Made by a program: the position numbers and the translations under genes
The notes under the pieces: model-generated
Databases searched by the model: none
Told to the model about the DNA's origin: nothing
What the model saw: the letters and a program-made list of their open reading frames with translations, nothing else
In this document: in pieces, positions 7,092 to 15,345 of the stretch
Layout of the letters: each line of letters begins with the position of its first letter
Numbering within the stretch: the stretch's first letter is position 1
DNA from: Galbitalea sp. SE-J8
GTDB taxonomy: Bacteria; Actinomycetota; Actinomycetes; Actinomycetales; Microbacteriaceae
Reading direction: 5' to 3'
Length of the DNA: 64,000 bases
Assembly (NCBI RefSeq): GCF_030345695.1
Contig: NZ_JAUASV010000005.1
Location: 1-64,000 of the forward strand

Positions 7092-7805
7092 CTAGAAGAC
7101 GTCCGGGCTCGGCGCGCTCGCGTAGCGGATCGAGACGTCGGCGTGCCGGTCGAAGCGGTACCCCGCGCCGCGGACGGTGCGCACGATGTCCTCGTACGCG
7201 CCGAGCTTCGAGCGCAGGCGACGCACGTGCACGTCGATCGTGCGCTCGTTGGGGATGTCGTCCTCGCCCTCGCCCCAGAGCGACTCGATGATCTCGTGGC
7301 GGTCGACCGTGCGGCCCTCGCGGAGCACGAGGAACTGCAGCAGCTCGAACTCCTTGTAGGTGAGCCCGGCGGTCTCGCCGTCGATCACGAGGCGCTTGCG
7401 GGAGATGTCGATGACGACGCCGCCGCGCTCGAGCGGCTCGTCCTCGACGCGCTGCTCGGCGGCGCGGCGGCCGGCGAGCGCGGCGGGGTCCTGCAGCGCG
7501 AGGCGCACGACGTCGACGTCGCGGCCGCCGGCCCCCACGGGGGCGAGGGCGACGGCGGCGTGCACCTCGGCGGCGGGCACGAGCTGGGCGGTCAGGGCCC
7601 GCAGCTGGGCGACGAGCTCGGCGAGGCTCGTGCCGGACTGCAGGGCCTTGAGCTCGTCGACGCCCACGTAGAGGGCGAAGCCGCGGGCCTCGGTGCCGGT
7701 GGGCACCGCGCGGAGGCGGGGGGCATCCGTCGTGGGCTTCGGCTCGGGGGCCGGGGCGACGGGGGATGGGAAGGGCGTACGGGTGTCGAGAGTCGCGAGG
7801 GACAT
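7092..7805 (-). CDS. Orphan OmpR/PhoB-type winged-helix protein without a receiver domain
   Basis: In this 237-residue protein, only about the last 105 residues match a known fold: the OmpR/PhoB DNA-binding domain, from VVIDISRKRLVIDGETAGLT through YKEFELLQFLVLREGRTVDR to the recognition helix ERTIDVHVRRLRSKLG and the wing TVRGAGYRFD. The N-terminal half has no phospho-acceptor receiver. It is a Pro-rich start followed by a small Ala-rich segment (YVGVDELKALQSGTSLAELV) that I do not recognise. Control must therefore be by something other than direct phosphorylation. It is convergent with the aldo/keto reductase gene, 24 bp apart. A long 347-bp leader region lies upstream. Confidence 0.85.
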   Translation of the reverse strand: MSLATLDTRTPFPSPVAPAPEPKPTTDAPRLRAVPTGTEARGFALYVGVDELKALQSGTSLAELVAQLRALTAQLVPAAEVHAAVALAPVGAGGRDVDVVRLALQDPAALAGRRAAEQRVEDEPLERGGVVIDISRKRLVIDGETAGLTYKEFELLQFLVLREGRTVDRHEIIESLWGEGEDDIPNERTIDVHVRRLRSKLGAYEDIVRTVRGAGYRFDRHADVSIRYASAPSPDVF

Positions 7806-8152
7806 GGGAGGACTGATCCTTGACTGGCCGCGGTTCGGGCCGTTATCGGGTGAAGGACCTCGTGATGAAGAGGGTGTGATTCCTTCGGGGTGGTGCGTTA
7901 TCGAGCGAATCCGGTGCTGCCGTCGTCATGAGGACGGTGTCCGGGGGATCCGCGATGGGATCCAGCGAGGTTCGGCCGATCAGGCACACATTCGACAACA
8001 TGCGACGGCGCTGACCGGCATCATCATGCCGGTCGCTCCACGAACTCCCGAGGGGATCGTGACGCGCGCGTCGATAGTCATAGCGACAACTATCTTCCAG
8101 GGATCGCGGTCGTGTCAACCGCCGCGCGGTGGAGCTCTGGGCGACGCGCCAG
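7806..8152. other. 347-bp region upstream of the winged-helix gene; operator-like inverted repeat, no convincing gene
   Basis: A 91-codon minus-strand frame (7843-8118) has codon usage unlike the neighbours and no recognisable motif, so I do not call it. The region is less GC-rich than its surroundings. GATAGT (8073-8078) and ACTATC (8089-8094) form a perfect 6-bp inverted repeat 10 bp apart, a plausible operator or promoter element for the orphan regulator. Confidence 0.45.
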
Positions 8153-8788
8153 TCAGCCGACCGTGCCGTAGAGACGGTCGCCCGCGTCGCCGAGGCCCGG
8201 CACGATGTAGCCGACCTCGTTGAGCTTCTCGTCGAGCGCGCCGACGACGACGGTGACGTCGAGGCCCGCGGTCGCCTTCTCGACCGCCGCCACGCCCTCG
8301 GGGGCGGCGATGAGGCAGATCGCCGTGACGTCGCTCGCCCCGCGGTCGACGAGGAACTGGATCGCCGCGGACAGCGAGCCGCCGGTCGCGAGCATGGGGT
8401 CGAGCACGAAGCACTGGCGGCCGGTGAGGTCGTCGGGCAGGCGCTCCGCGTAGGTCGTGGGCTGCAGGGTCTCCTCGTTGCGCGCCATGCCGAGGAAGCC
8501 GACCTCGGCGGTCGGCACCAGGGCCACGAATCCGTCGAGCATGCCGAGCCCGGCGCGCAGGATCGGCACCACGAGCGGCTTCGGATCGGCGATCGCGAGT
8601 CCCGTCGTCGTGGTCACCGGGGTGACGACCTCGACCTCGACGGTGCGCACGTTGCGGGTCGCCTCGTACGCGAGCAGCGTCACGAGCTCGCGGGCCAACT
8701 CGCGGAACGTCGGCGACGGGGTCGCCCGGTCGCGCAGCACCGAGAGCTTGTGGGTGACGAGCGGGTGGTCGGCGACGTGCAGGCGCAT
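8153..8788 (-). CDS. upp: Uracil phosphoribosyltransferase
   Basis: At 211 residues this is the full normal length. It joins uracil and PRPP to give UMP (pyrimidine salvage, cytoplasm). The family motifs are all visible: [30 protein letters not shown], the PRPP-binding loop [17 protein letters not shown] near 130, and the uracil-binding tail [13 protein letters not shown](L)YGT. The minus-strand TAGCCT (8795-8800) lies six bases before the ATG, which predicts a leaderless mRNA. It is divergent from tadA with only 38 bp between start codons. Functionally it fits the psuG/psuK pair, which releases uracil. Confidence 0.97.
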   Translation of the reverse strand: MRLHVADHPLVTHKLSVLRDRATPSPTFRELARELVTLLAYEATRNVRTVEVEVVTPVTTTTGLAIADPKPLVVPILRAGLGMLDGFVALVPTAEVGFLGMARNEETLQPTTYAERLPDDLTGRQCFVLDPMLATGGSLSAAIQFLVDRGASDVTAICLIAAPEGVAAVEKATAGLDVTVVVGALDEKLNEVGYIVPGLGDAGDRLYGTVG

Positions 8789-8826
8789 AGGCTCAGGCTA
8801 CCCATCTGAACGGCCCGGGAGGACTC

Positions 8827-9279
8827 GTGGACGACTACGCGTCCTGGATGCGGCTCGCACTCGCCGAGGCGCGCGCGGCGCTCGCGACGGGTGACGTGCC
8901 GATCGGGGCGATCGTGGTCGGCGCGGACGGCACGGTGCTCGGGCGCGGTCGCAACGAGCGCGAGGCGCACCGGGACCCGACCGCGCACGCGGAGATCGTG
9001 GCGCTGCGGGAGGCCGCGGCATCCGTCGGCGACTGGCGTCTCACGGATGCCACGCTCGTCGTGACACTGGAGCCGTGCGTGATGTGCGCGGGCGCGATCG
9101 TGAACGCGCGGGTGCCGCGCGTCGTGCTCGGCGCCTGGGACCCGAAGGCGGGCGGCGCGGGCGGCGTCTACGACGTGCTGCGCGACGGCCGCCTCAACCA
9201 CACCGCCGAGGTCGTCGGCGGTGTGCTCGAGGCGGAGTGCGCGGCCGTGCTGCGCGAGTTCTTCGGCGAGCGGCGCTGA
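8827..9279 (+). CDS. tadA: tRNA-specific adenosine-34 deaminase
   Basis: A 150-residue zinc-dependent deaminase that converts A34 to inosine in the tRNA anticodon. The active site is complete: H-A-E-I-V-A-L (Zn-binding His and catalytic Glu, near 56-58) and LEPCVMCAGAIVNARV (PCxxC, near 84-87). The preceding block G-D-V-P-I-G-A-I-V-V is typical. The GTG at 8827 was chosen because GGGAGGA lies upstream at good spacing. The stop codon lies in the first of six 15-bp tandem repeats, each carrying another TGA in frame. Confidence 0.95.
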   Translation: MDDYASWMRLALAEARAALATGDVPIGAIVVGADGTVLGRGRNEREAHRDPTAHAEIVALREAAASVGDWRLTDATLVVTLEPCVMCAGAIVNARVPRVVLGAWDPKAGGAGGVYDVLRDGRLNHTAEVVGGVLEAECAAVLREFFGERR

Positions 9280-9357
9280 GGCGAGCGGCGCTGAGGCGAG
9301 CGGCGCTGAGGCGGGCGGCGCTGAGGCGAGCCGCGCTGAAGCGATTGGCGCTGAGGC
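9268..9357 (+). repeat. Six 15-bp tandem repeats across the tadA stop codon
   Basis: The unit GAGCGGCGCTGAGGC begins at 9268 and recurs every 15 bases to 9357; the first three units are identical and the last three carry substitutions. Since 15 is a multiple of three, every unit repeats the TGA in the same frame, so the gene ends in six stacked stop codons. Confidence 0.92.
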
Positions 9358-9372
9358 GACGCGACGCCGAGC

Positions 9373-9993
9373 TCAGTTGGCGATCGAGATGATGCCGCGT
9401 TCGCTCGTCGGGTCCTCCAGGGCGTCGAGGAGGGCGGCGGCCAGGTCGGCGCGCGTGACGCGGAAGCCGCCGGACACGTTGCGGCCGCGCGCCGCCCGGT
9501 AGCCGCGGGCCGGGGCGTCGGTCAGCTGGGGCGGGCGCACGAGGGTCCAGCGCGTGTCGCTCGCCTGCACGATCGCATCCGTCGCCGCGATGTCGCGGAA
9601 CGCGCCGCCGAGGAAGAGCGTGACGATGGGCTTGATGACGCGCGCGAGCAGCCACGAATCGCCCTCGGTGAAGGGCCCCGACGCGCTCACCACGAGAAGC
9701 CGGTCGACGGATGCCTCGCGCATCGCCGCGAGCGTCGCGGGGATCGTGCGCGCCATGACGCCCTCGGGCTCGCCCTTCACGGGGCCGACGCACCAGATCA
9801 CGGCGTCGGCGTCGGCGAACGCGGCCGCGAGCGCGGCCGGGTCGGCGGCATCCGCGATCGCGATGGACGTGCTCGGTGCGCTCAGCCGGGCGGCGTTCCG
9901 CACGACGGCGACGGTGGCGATCCCGCGCGCTGCGGCTGCGGTGAGCACCGCGGTCCCGGTGCGTCCGCTGGCTCCGACGATGGCGATGGACAT
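9373..9993 (-). CDS. NAD(P)-binding oxidoreductase, atypical SDR (NmrA/NAD(P)H-binding type)
   Basis: A 206-residue Rossmann-fold protein. The dinucleotide-binding motif IAIVGASGRTGTAVLTAA is at the N-terminus. A D-A at the end of the second strand and VIWCVGP near 68 follow the atypical SDR pattern. VSASG near 105 replaces the usual Y-x-x-x-K active site. RWTLVRPPQLTDAP near 145 and the C-terminal tail are typical of NAD(P)H-binding proteins such as biliverdin reductase B-like and azoreductase-like members. The reaction is unknown. It is divergent from a TetR gene with a shared palindromic operator zone, so it is most likely repressed by that regulator. Confidence 0.85.
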   Translation of the reverse strand: MSIAIVGASGRTGTAVLTAAAARGIATVAVVRNAARLSAPSTSIAIADAADPAALAAAFADADAVIWCVGPVKGEPEGVMARTIPATLAAMREASVDRLLVVSASGPFTEGDSWLLARVIKPIVTLFLGGAFRDIAATDAIVQASDTRWTLVRPPQLTDAPARGYRAARGRNVSGGFRVTRADLAAALLDALEDPTSERGIISIAN

Positions 9994-10011
9994 GGCTTCT
10001 CCTTGGGGTGG

Positions 10012-10058
10012 GTGAGTATTCACTAACCCTGCACAGGATAGAGTGAGCGGACACTCAC
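10012..10058. promoter_or_regulatory. Twin inverted repeats between the oxidoreductase and tetR genes
   Basis: GTGAGTATTCAC (10012-10023) and GTGAGCGGACACTCAC (10043-10058) are both palindromic and share the half-site GTGAG. They are centred about 33 bp apart in the 90-bp divergent gap. This is a normal layout for a TetR-family protein that represses itself and its divergent target. Confidence 0.6.
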
Positions 10059-10083
10059 CTGTCAAGTCCACGGAGAGAAACGG

Positions 10084-10677
10084 ATGCCGACCCCCGCCCC
10101 GAACGCCGCCTCGCCGACGCGCGAGCGCATCCTCGACGCCGCCGCCACCGTGCTGCGCGAGCGCGGCGTCGCCCACGTCACGACGAAGGAGATCGCGCGC
10201 GCCGCCGGCTGCTCCGAGGCGCTGCTGTACAAGCACTTCTCCGACAAGCAGGCGCTCTTCATGGCCGTGCTGCGCGAACGCGCCGGCGGTGCGCTCGACC
10301 TCGGCGAGGACCCGGGCACGGGCGAGGTGCGCGACAACCTCATCGACACGGTCGAGGGCCTGCTCGCGTTCTATGTCGTGAGCTTCCCGATGTCGGCGTC
10401 GATCTTCTCGTCGCACGCGCTCCTGACGGCGTGGCGGGAGCAGATGACGACCCGGGGCGCCGGGCCGCGCTCGCCGCTGCGCGCCCTCGAGGCCTACCTC
10501 GACGCCGAGATCGAGCTCGGCCGCCTCGAGCGCTCGACGGACTCCTTCGCGGTCGCGAGCCTGCTCTGCGGGGCCGCGTTCCAGCACGCGTTCCTCGCCT
10601 GCTTCGACGGGCTGACCGCGGTGCCGGGCGCTCGGGGCCTCGCCGAGCGGCTCGTGGACTCCACGCTCGAGCTGTAG
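10084..10677 (+). CDS. TetR-family transcriptional regulator
   Basis: A 197-residue TetR/AcrR-type repressor. The N-terminal helix-turn-helix is plain: RERILDAAATVLRERGVAHV, then TTKEIARAAGCSEALLYKHF, then SDKQALFMAVL. The C-terminal ligand-binding part is helical and unassignable. The ATG at 10084 starts MPTPAPNAASPTRERIL, and GGAGAGAAACGG just upstream supplies a ribosome binding site. It is divergent from the NAD(P)-binding oxidoreductase and probably controls it and itself through the palindromes at 10012-10058. Confidence 0.92.
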   Translation: MPTPAPNAASPTRERILDAAATVLRERGVAHVTTKEIARAAGCSEALLYKHFSDKQALFMAVLRERAGGALDLGEDPGTGEVRDNLIDTVEGLLAFYVVSFPMSASIFSSHALLTAWREQMTTRGAGPRSPLRALEAYLDAEIELGRLERSTDSFAVASLLCGAAFQHAFLACFDGLTAVPGARGLAERLVDSTLEL

Positions 10678-10726
10678 CGGCATCCGTCACGCCGCGCCGG
10701 CTCACCCGCGGCGCCCCGGCGGGCGC

Positions 10727-11686
10727 TCAGTCCGCGGCACGGATGACGATGGCATCCGTCGCGAGGGTGTCGTGCTGCTCGATGTAGACGTCGGGCTCGA
10801 GGTAGATGACGCGGGCGACCGGCACGGCGGCACGGATCGCGGCCTCGACCTCGTCGATCGACAGCGCGATGTCGGTGAGCGTCGTGGCGCGGCCGAAGGC
10901 GACCTTGGCGCCGACGAGCAGCTCGTCGGGTCCGAGGTAGAGCGTCTTCATGTGGATGAGCGCCTCGACCGCCGGGTGGGCGTTGATCGCGTCGCGGATG
11001 CGCTCCGTGTCGGCCGCCGACGCGCCCTCGCCGACGAGCAGGCTCTTCGTCTCGATGCCGAGCACGATCGCGACGAGCACGAGCAGCGCGCCGATCGCGA
11101 GCGTGCCGATCGCGTCGAACGCGCTGTTGCCCGTCACGACCGTGAGGCCGACGCCGAGCAGCGCGAGCACGAGGCCGATGAGCGCCGCGAAGTCCTCGAG
11201 CAGCACGACCGGCAGCTCGGGCGCCTTCGCGCGGCGGATGAAGGTCAGCACGCTCTGCGAGCCGCGGGCGGGCGCAGACTCCTTGAGCGCCGTGCGGAAC
11301 GAGAAGCCCTCGAGCCCGATCGCGATGACGAGCACGACGACGGGCAGCCACCAGGTCTCGAGCTCGTGCGGATGCTCGAGCTTGTCGACGCCCTCGTAGA
11401 TCGAGAACACGCCGCCGATCGAGAACAGGATGATCGAGACGACGAACGCGTACACGTAGCGCTCGCGTCCGTGCCCGAACGGATGCTCCGCATCCGCCGC
11501 CTTCTTCGCCCGCCGGCCGCCGATCAGCAGCAGGAACTGGTTGCCGGTGTCGGCGAGCGAGTGCACGCCCTCGGCGAGCATCGAGCTCGACCCGGAGAAC
11601 GCGAACGCGACGAACTTGGTGAGCGCGATGCCGAGGTTCGCGCCGAGCGCCGCGATGATCGCCCTCGTGCCGCCCTCGGTGCTCAT
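10727..11686 (-). CDS. Cation diffusion facilitator (CDF) family divalent metal exporter
   Basis: A 319-residue inner-membrane antiporter that normally expels Zn, Co, Fe or Mn in exchange for protons. Transmembrane helix 2 holds the metal-site motif S-M-L-A-E-G-V-H-S-L-A-D-T-G-N (H-x3-D), and HPFGHGRERYVYAFVV gives the His-rich loop and helix 3. Helix 5 has LLEDFAALIGLVLALLG with D at the second ligand position. The C-terminal cytoplasmic domain (VEALIHMKTLYLGPDELLV) is present. Ser and Glu in place of the usual Asp-His pair leave the metal undecided. The start at 11686 was preferred to an upstream in-frame one because it overlaps a duplicated ATGAGCACCGAG (see the leader ORF). Confidence 0.9.
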   Translation of the reverse strand: MSTEGGTRAIIAALGANLGIALTKFVAFAFSGSSSMLAEGVHSLADTGNQFLLLIGGRRAKKAADAEHPFGHGRERYVYAFVVSIILFSIGGVFSIYEGVDKLEHPHELETWWLPVVVLVIAIGLEGFSFRTALKESAPARGSQSVLTFIRRAKAPELPVVLLEDFAALIGLVLALLGVGLTVVTGNSAFDAIGTLAIGALLVLVAIVLGIETKSLLVGEGASAADTERIRDAINAHPAVEALIHMKTLYLGPDELLVGAKVAFGRATTLTDIALSIDEVEAAIRAAVPVARVIYLEPDVYIEQHDTLATDAIVIRAAD

Positions 11687-11709
11687 GCGTGCCGCCACTC
11701 GGTGCTCAT
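11683..11709 (-). CDS. Eight-codon leader ORF overlapping the CDF start (ATGA)
   Basis: The sequence ATGAGCACCGAG occurs twice on the minus strand, at 11709 and again at 11686. The first copy is out of frame and makes MSTEWRHA followed by a TGA that shares bases with the real ATG. A TAGAAT hexamer lies exactly seven bases before the first ATG (11717-11722), so a leaderless transcript would begin with this mini-ORF. Reinitiation at the overlapping ATGA would then express the exporter. This is inferred only from the sequence. Confidence 0.4.
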   Translation of the reverse strand: MSTEWRHA

Positions 11710-11716
11710 GGGCCCG

Positions 11717-11726
11717 ATTCTAGGAT
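11717..11726. promoter_or_regulatory. Overlapping divergent -10 elements of the CDF and proC genes
   Basis: TAGGAT (11721-11726, plus strand) is six bases before the proC GTG, and TAGAAT (11722-11717, minus strand) is seven bases before the leader ORF. The two hexamers share two base pairs, so only one promoter can be occupied at a time. Confidence 0.5.
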
Positions 11727-11732
11727 GGGCGC

Positions 11733-12575
11733 GTGCCCGTGACCCCTCCCGCCATCGTCCTCCCGCGGATAGCCCTGCTCGGTGCCGGCTCGATGGGCGG
11801 CGCGATCCTCTCCGGCCTGCTGCAGCCCGGCGTGACGATCGAGGGCGGCGTGCACGTCACGAACCGCAGCGCCGAGAAGGCCGCGGGCATCACGGGCGAG
11901 GGCGTCACGTCCTACGCGCTGGTCTCGACGCCGTCGGCGAACCTCGACGCCGTGCGCGGCGCGCGCATCGTGCTCGTCGGGGTGAAGCCCGCGATGGTGC
12001 CCGACCTGCTGCGCGAGATCGCGCCGGCGCTCGAGACGGATGCCGTGGTCGTCTCCGTCGCGGCGGGCGTCACCGTCGCGACGATGGAGGCGATCGTGCC
12101 CGGATCGGTGCTGCGCGCGATGCCCAACACGCCATCCGTCGTCGGTCGCGGCGTGACCGGGATCGCCGCGGGCACCCGTTCGACCGCCGACGATCTCGCG
12201 CTCGCCGTCGCGCTGTTCGGCACTGTCGGCGACGTGCTCGTCGTGCCGGAGGAGAAGATCGACGCGCTCTCGACGGTGTCGGGATCCGGGCCCGCGTACG
12301 TGTTCCTCCTCATCGAGCAGCTCACGCGCACGGCGATCGACCTGGGCTTCACGCCGGACGAGGCGGCGACGATGGTGAACGGCACGTTCCGTGGCGCGAG
12401 CGAGCTGCTCGCGGCATCCGACGTCGGCCCCGCGGAGCTGCGACGCCGGGTCACGAGCCCGAACGGCACCACCGAGCGCGCGATCGCCGTGCTCGAGGGC
12501 GCCGGGCTCGAGGACCTGTTCGACCGGGCGACCGCCGCGGCGCTGGCCCGTGCGCGGGAGCTCGCCGCCGGCTAG
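11733..12575 (+). CDS. proC: Pyrroline-5-carboxylate reductase
   Basis: This 280-residue enzyme carries out the last step of proline synthesis, the NAD(P)H reduction of 1-pyrroline-5-carboxylate to L-proline, in the cytoplasm. The Rossmann motif IALLGAGSMGGAILSGLLQP is at residues 10-29. VLVGVKPAMVPDLL follows near 83. The C-terminal P5CR domain signature reads LSTVSGSGPAYVFLLIEQLT near 180 and VTSPNGTTERAI (V-x-S-P-G/N-G-T-T) near 245. The GTG at 11733 is six bases after TAGGAT, hence predicted leaderless. It ends within a duplicated word GCCGGCTAGGTC (12567 and 12585) that copies the stop codon. Confidence 0.95.
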   Translation: MPVTPPAIVLPRIALLGAGSMGGAILSGLLQPGVTIEGGVHVTNRSAEKAAGITGEGVTSYALVSTPSANLDAVRGARIVLVGVKPAMVPDLLREIAPALETDAVVVSVAAGVTVATMEAIVPGSVLRAMPNTPSVVGRGVTGIAAGTRSTADDLALAVALFGTVGDVLVVPEEKIDALSTVSGSGPAYVFLLIEQLTRTAIDLGFTPDEAATMVNGTFRGASELLAASDVGPAELRRRVTSPNGTTERAIAVLEGAGLEDLFDRATAAALARARELAAG

Positions 12576-12589
12576 GTCCTCGGGGCCGG

Positions 12590-13258
12590 CTAGGTCAGGG
12601 TGGCGAAGCGCTCGATGTCGCCCGAGTTGCCCGACACGATGATGATGTCGCTGTCGGTGAGCACGGTCTCGTTCGTCGCGTAGGTGAACTCCCGGCCCGG
12701 CGCCTTCACGCCGACGACCGTGATGCCGTACTTCGAGCGCACGAGCGACTTCGACAGCGGCACCCCGCGGATGAGCTTCGGCGGGTGCATCTTGACGAGG
12801 GCGAAGTCGTCGTCGAACTCGATGAAGTCCAGCATCCGTCCGGAGACGAGGTGCGCGACGCGCTCCCCGGCCTCCGCCTCGGGGTAGATCACGTGGTTCG
12901 CGCCGATGCGATTGAGGATCGTGCCGTGCGACTGGCTGATCGCCTTCGCCCAGATCTGCGGCACGCCGAGGTCGACGAGGTTCGCGGTGATGAGCACGCT
13001 CGCCTCGATCGACGAGCCGACCGCGACGACGGCGATCGCGAACTCCGCCGCCCCGATCTGCCGGAGCGCCTCGATGTTGCGCGCATCCGCCTGCACGGCG
13101 TGCGTGACCCGATCCGCCCACTTCTGCACGAGCGACTCGTCGCCGTCGACGGCGAGCACCTCGCGGCCGAGGCGGTCGAGCTGGCCGGCGGTCGCGGCGC
13201 CGAACCGGCCGAGGCCGATGACGAGCACGGGCGCGTCGTGCGCGATGCGATCAGCCAA
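12590..13258 (-). CDS. Potassium channel regulatory subunit, TrkA/KtrA type
   Basis: This 222-residue peripheral membrane protein gates the TrkH/KtrB pore in response to nucleotides. The RCK N domain begins with VLVIGLGRFGAATAGQLDRLG (nucleotide-binding G-x-G-x-x-G near 15) and continues with EVLAVDGDESLVQKWADRVTHAVQADA. A C-terminal RCK C (TrkA-C) domain runs from about 135 (VPLSKSLVRSKYGITVVGVK to ILTDSDIIIVSGNSGDI type residues). It starts 8 bp inside the end of the pore gene, so the two are one operon with coupled translation. Confidence 0.93.
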   Translation of the reverse strand: MADRIAHDAPVLVIGLGRFGAATAGQLDRLGREVLAVDGDESLVQKWADRVTHAVQADARNIEALRQIGAAEFAIAVVAVGSSIEASVLITANLVDLGVPQIWAKAISQSHGTILNRIGANHVIYPEAEAGERVAHLVSGRMLDFIEFDDDFALVKMHPPKLIRGVPLSKSLVRSKYGITVVGVKAPGREFTYATNETVLTDSDIIIVSGNSGDIERFATLT

Positions 13259-14672
13259 CGATGGGTCTCTCTTCCGGCTTCGTGAACAGGCGGGGACTGC
13301 TCGACGCGGCGAGCGCGGCGGCCAGGGTCACTGTACCGACGCGCCCCATGAACATCGTCGCGGCGAGCACGAGCTGGCCCGAGTCGGGCAGCTGGGCCGT
13401 GAGCCCCGTGCTCAGTCCCGACGTCGCGAACGCCGAGATCACGTCGAACAGCACGCGGTCGAGGCTCGCCCCCGAGATCTGCAGGATGATGATGCTCGCC
13501 ACCGCGACGGTCGTCGCGCCCCACAGCACGACGCTCACCGCGAGCCGCAGCACGTCGCCCGGGATGCGCCGGTTGAACGCCTCCATCGCCTGGTGGCCGC
13601 GGGCCTCGGCAGCCGCGGCGAGGAAGAGCACCGCGAGCGTCGTCACCTTGATGCCGCCGGCCGTCGACGCCGAGCCGCCGCCGATGAACATGAGCATGTC
13701 GGCCACGAGCAGGCTCGACCCGCCGAGCTGGTTCGGGTCGATCGTCGAGAAGCCGCCCGAGCGCGTCATCATCGAGAGGAAGAACGGCTGGAAGATGCGC
13801 TGTCCGGTGTCCAGCTCGCCGAACGTCGCGGGGTTGTCCCACTCGAGCCCGAGGAAGATCACGCCGCCGATCACGAACAGCAGGATCGTCGCGGTCAGGG
13901 TCAGCTTGATGTGCACGCTCCAGCGGTGCGGATGCCGCCACCCGCGCAGCAGGGAGTGGATGACCGGGAAGCCGACCGCACCGAGGAACACGCCGACCAT
14001 GAGCACGGAGAGGAACCAGGGGTCCCGCGCGTAGGGCGTGATGCCCGCATCCGTCGGCGTGAACCCGGTGTTGGTGAAGGCCATCGTGGAGAAGTAGAAC
14101 GACTCCCAGAGCGCCTCGCCGAACGCGGTGCCCTCCGCCAGGATGCGGGGCAGCAGCAGCACCGCGCAGGCCACCTCGATCACGAGCAGGCTCAGGGCGA
14201 CCGTGACGAGCAGGCGGCCGACGTCGTTGAGGTGCACGGCCTGCCCCTCGCTCACACCCTTGTGCATGCGCAGCGGGTTCGCGTCGCTCGCGGCGAGCAG
14301 ACGCTGGCGCAGTCCGAGGCGGCGCGAGATCGCGAGGCCGAGGATCGAGGCGAGCGTGAGCACGCCGATGGCGCCGATCTGCACGCCGATGAGGATGACG
14401 GTGTGGCCGAACGTGGACCAGTAGGTCGCCATGTCCACGGTCGACAGTCCCGTCACGCAGATCACCGAGACCGCGGTGAACAACGCGTCGACCGGTCGCG
14501 GCATACGGCCGTCGGCGGTCGAGATCGGCAGGGACAGCAGGATCGCGAACAGGAGCACGAGCGCCGCGAACACGGCGATCGCGAACCGGGCGGGCCGCAC
14601 CTCCGCGAAGTGCGAGAGCACCTCGCGGAGCCGTCGGGCCACGCGGTCACGCGTGACCGGTCTCCTCGGCAT
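13251..14672 (-). CDS. Potassium uptake pore protein, TrkH/KtrB type
   Basis: A membrane protein of 473 residues from the chosen ATG at 14672 (MPRRPVTRDRV). It has four M1-P-M2 repeats; the filters are visible as T-A-V-S-V-I-C-V-T-G-L (first), M-A-F-T-N-T-G-F-T-P (second), M-M-T-R-S-G-G-F-S-T (third) and S-A-F-A-T-S-G-L-S-T-G-L-T (fourth), each with the invariant Gly that passes K+. The first domain starts FAIAVFAALVLLFAILLSLP. It couples K+ uptake to Na+ or H+. The longer ORF start at 14714 gives an Arg-rich prefix and was not chosen. Length fits KtrB. Confidence 0.93.
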   Translation of the reverse strand: MPRRPVTRDRVARRLREVLSHFAEVRPARFAIAVFAALVLLFAILLSLPISTADGRMPRPVDALFTAVSVICVTGLSTVDMATYWSTFGHTVILIGVQIGAIGVLTLASILGLAISRRLGLRQRLLAASDANPLRMHKGVSEGQAVHLNDVGRLLVTVALSLLVIEVACAVLLLPRILAEGTAFGEALWESFYFSTMAFTNTGFTPTDAGITPYARDPWFLSVLMVGVFLGAVGFPVIHSLLRGWRHPHRWSVHIKLTLTATILLFVIGGVIFLGLEWDNPATFGELDTGQRIFQPFFLSMMTRSGGFSTIDPNQLGGSSLLVADMLMFIGGGSASTAGGIKVTTLAVLFLAAAAEARGHQAMEAFNRRIPGDVLRLAVSVVLWGATTVAVASIIILQISGASLDRVLFDVISAFATSGLSTGLTAQLPDSGQLVLAATMFMGRVGTVTLAAALAASSSPRLFTKPEERPIVG

Positions 14673-14760
14673 GCGCCGCCTTCCGCTTCGGGCGCTCGAG
14701 CGCCGGGACGACAACGCATCGTACCCGCGCGGATCGCGGGCCCCGCACTACTCTGGCCGG

Positions 14761-15249
14761 ATGACGGACATCTTCACGATCGTCGCCGACGCGACCCGAC
14801 GCGGAATCCTCGAGGAGCTGCGCGAGCGCGCGGCCGCGGGGGAGGCGGCCGTCGACGTGCCGACCCTCGTCGAGGCGCTCGGTTCGACGCGCCAGAGCGT
14901 GAACCGGCAGCTCGCGACGCTCGCCGAGGCGGGGCTCGTGGTGCCCGCGGGCGAGGGCGCGGGCGAGGGCGGGAGTGCGGGCGCGGGGCGACGCTGGTCG
15001 CTCGACGCGAGCCCGCTCGAGGCGGTCGAGGACTGGCTCGTGCCCTTCCTCGCGCTGGGCCCGGTCGATGCCGGTGCGACGGTGTTCTCCGCGTGGAGCG
15101 GAGCGGATGTCGGCGAGACCATCGGCCGCACCGTCGCGGAGCGCTCCTTCCGGGTGCGGTCGGCGCTGCAGGGTGCGCAGGAGCGCGTCGCCGACCTCGC
15201 CGAGCGGCTGCCCGAGCCGATCAAGAAGCGTGTCGCCCGCGGGAAGTGA
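14761..15249 (+). CDS. ArsR-like winged-helix transcriptional regulator
   Basis: A 162-residue protein. The N-terminal 65 residues form a winged helix of the ArsR/HTH_20 type: FTIVADATRRGILEELRERA, then VPTLVEALGSTRQSVNRQLA as the recognition helix, then TLAEAGLVV. A Gly-rich flexible stretch (GEGAGEGGSAGAG) leads to RRWSLDASPLEAVEDWL, the wing and a helix. The C-terminal half is helical and resembles nothing I can name; there are no Cys metal ligands. TACTCT (14749-14754) lies six bases before the ATG, so it is probably leaderless. It is divergent from the potassium operon. Confidence 0.8.
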   Translation: MTDIFTIVADATRRGILEELRERAAAGEAAVDVPTLVEALGSTRQSVNRQLATLAEAGLVVPAGEGAGEGGSAGAGRRWSLDASPLEAVEDWLVPFLALGPVDAGATVFSAWSGADVGETIGRTVAERSFRVRSALQGAQERVADLAERLPEPIKKRVARGK

Positions 15250-15345
15250 TCCTTCTTTACGTCGGTGGCCGCGCACCGTAGAGTGAGCGGTGACTACTCC
15301 AGTCACATCCGTCACGGCCGTCACAGGCGCATCCCGGGGGAAACC

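Noticed and set aside
7843-8118. 91-codon minus-strand ORF before the winged-helix gene
   Set aside because: Low GC at third positions compared with all real genes here, no recognised motif, and it overlaps an operator-like region.
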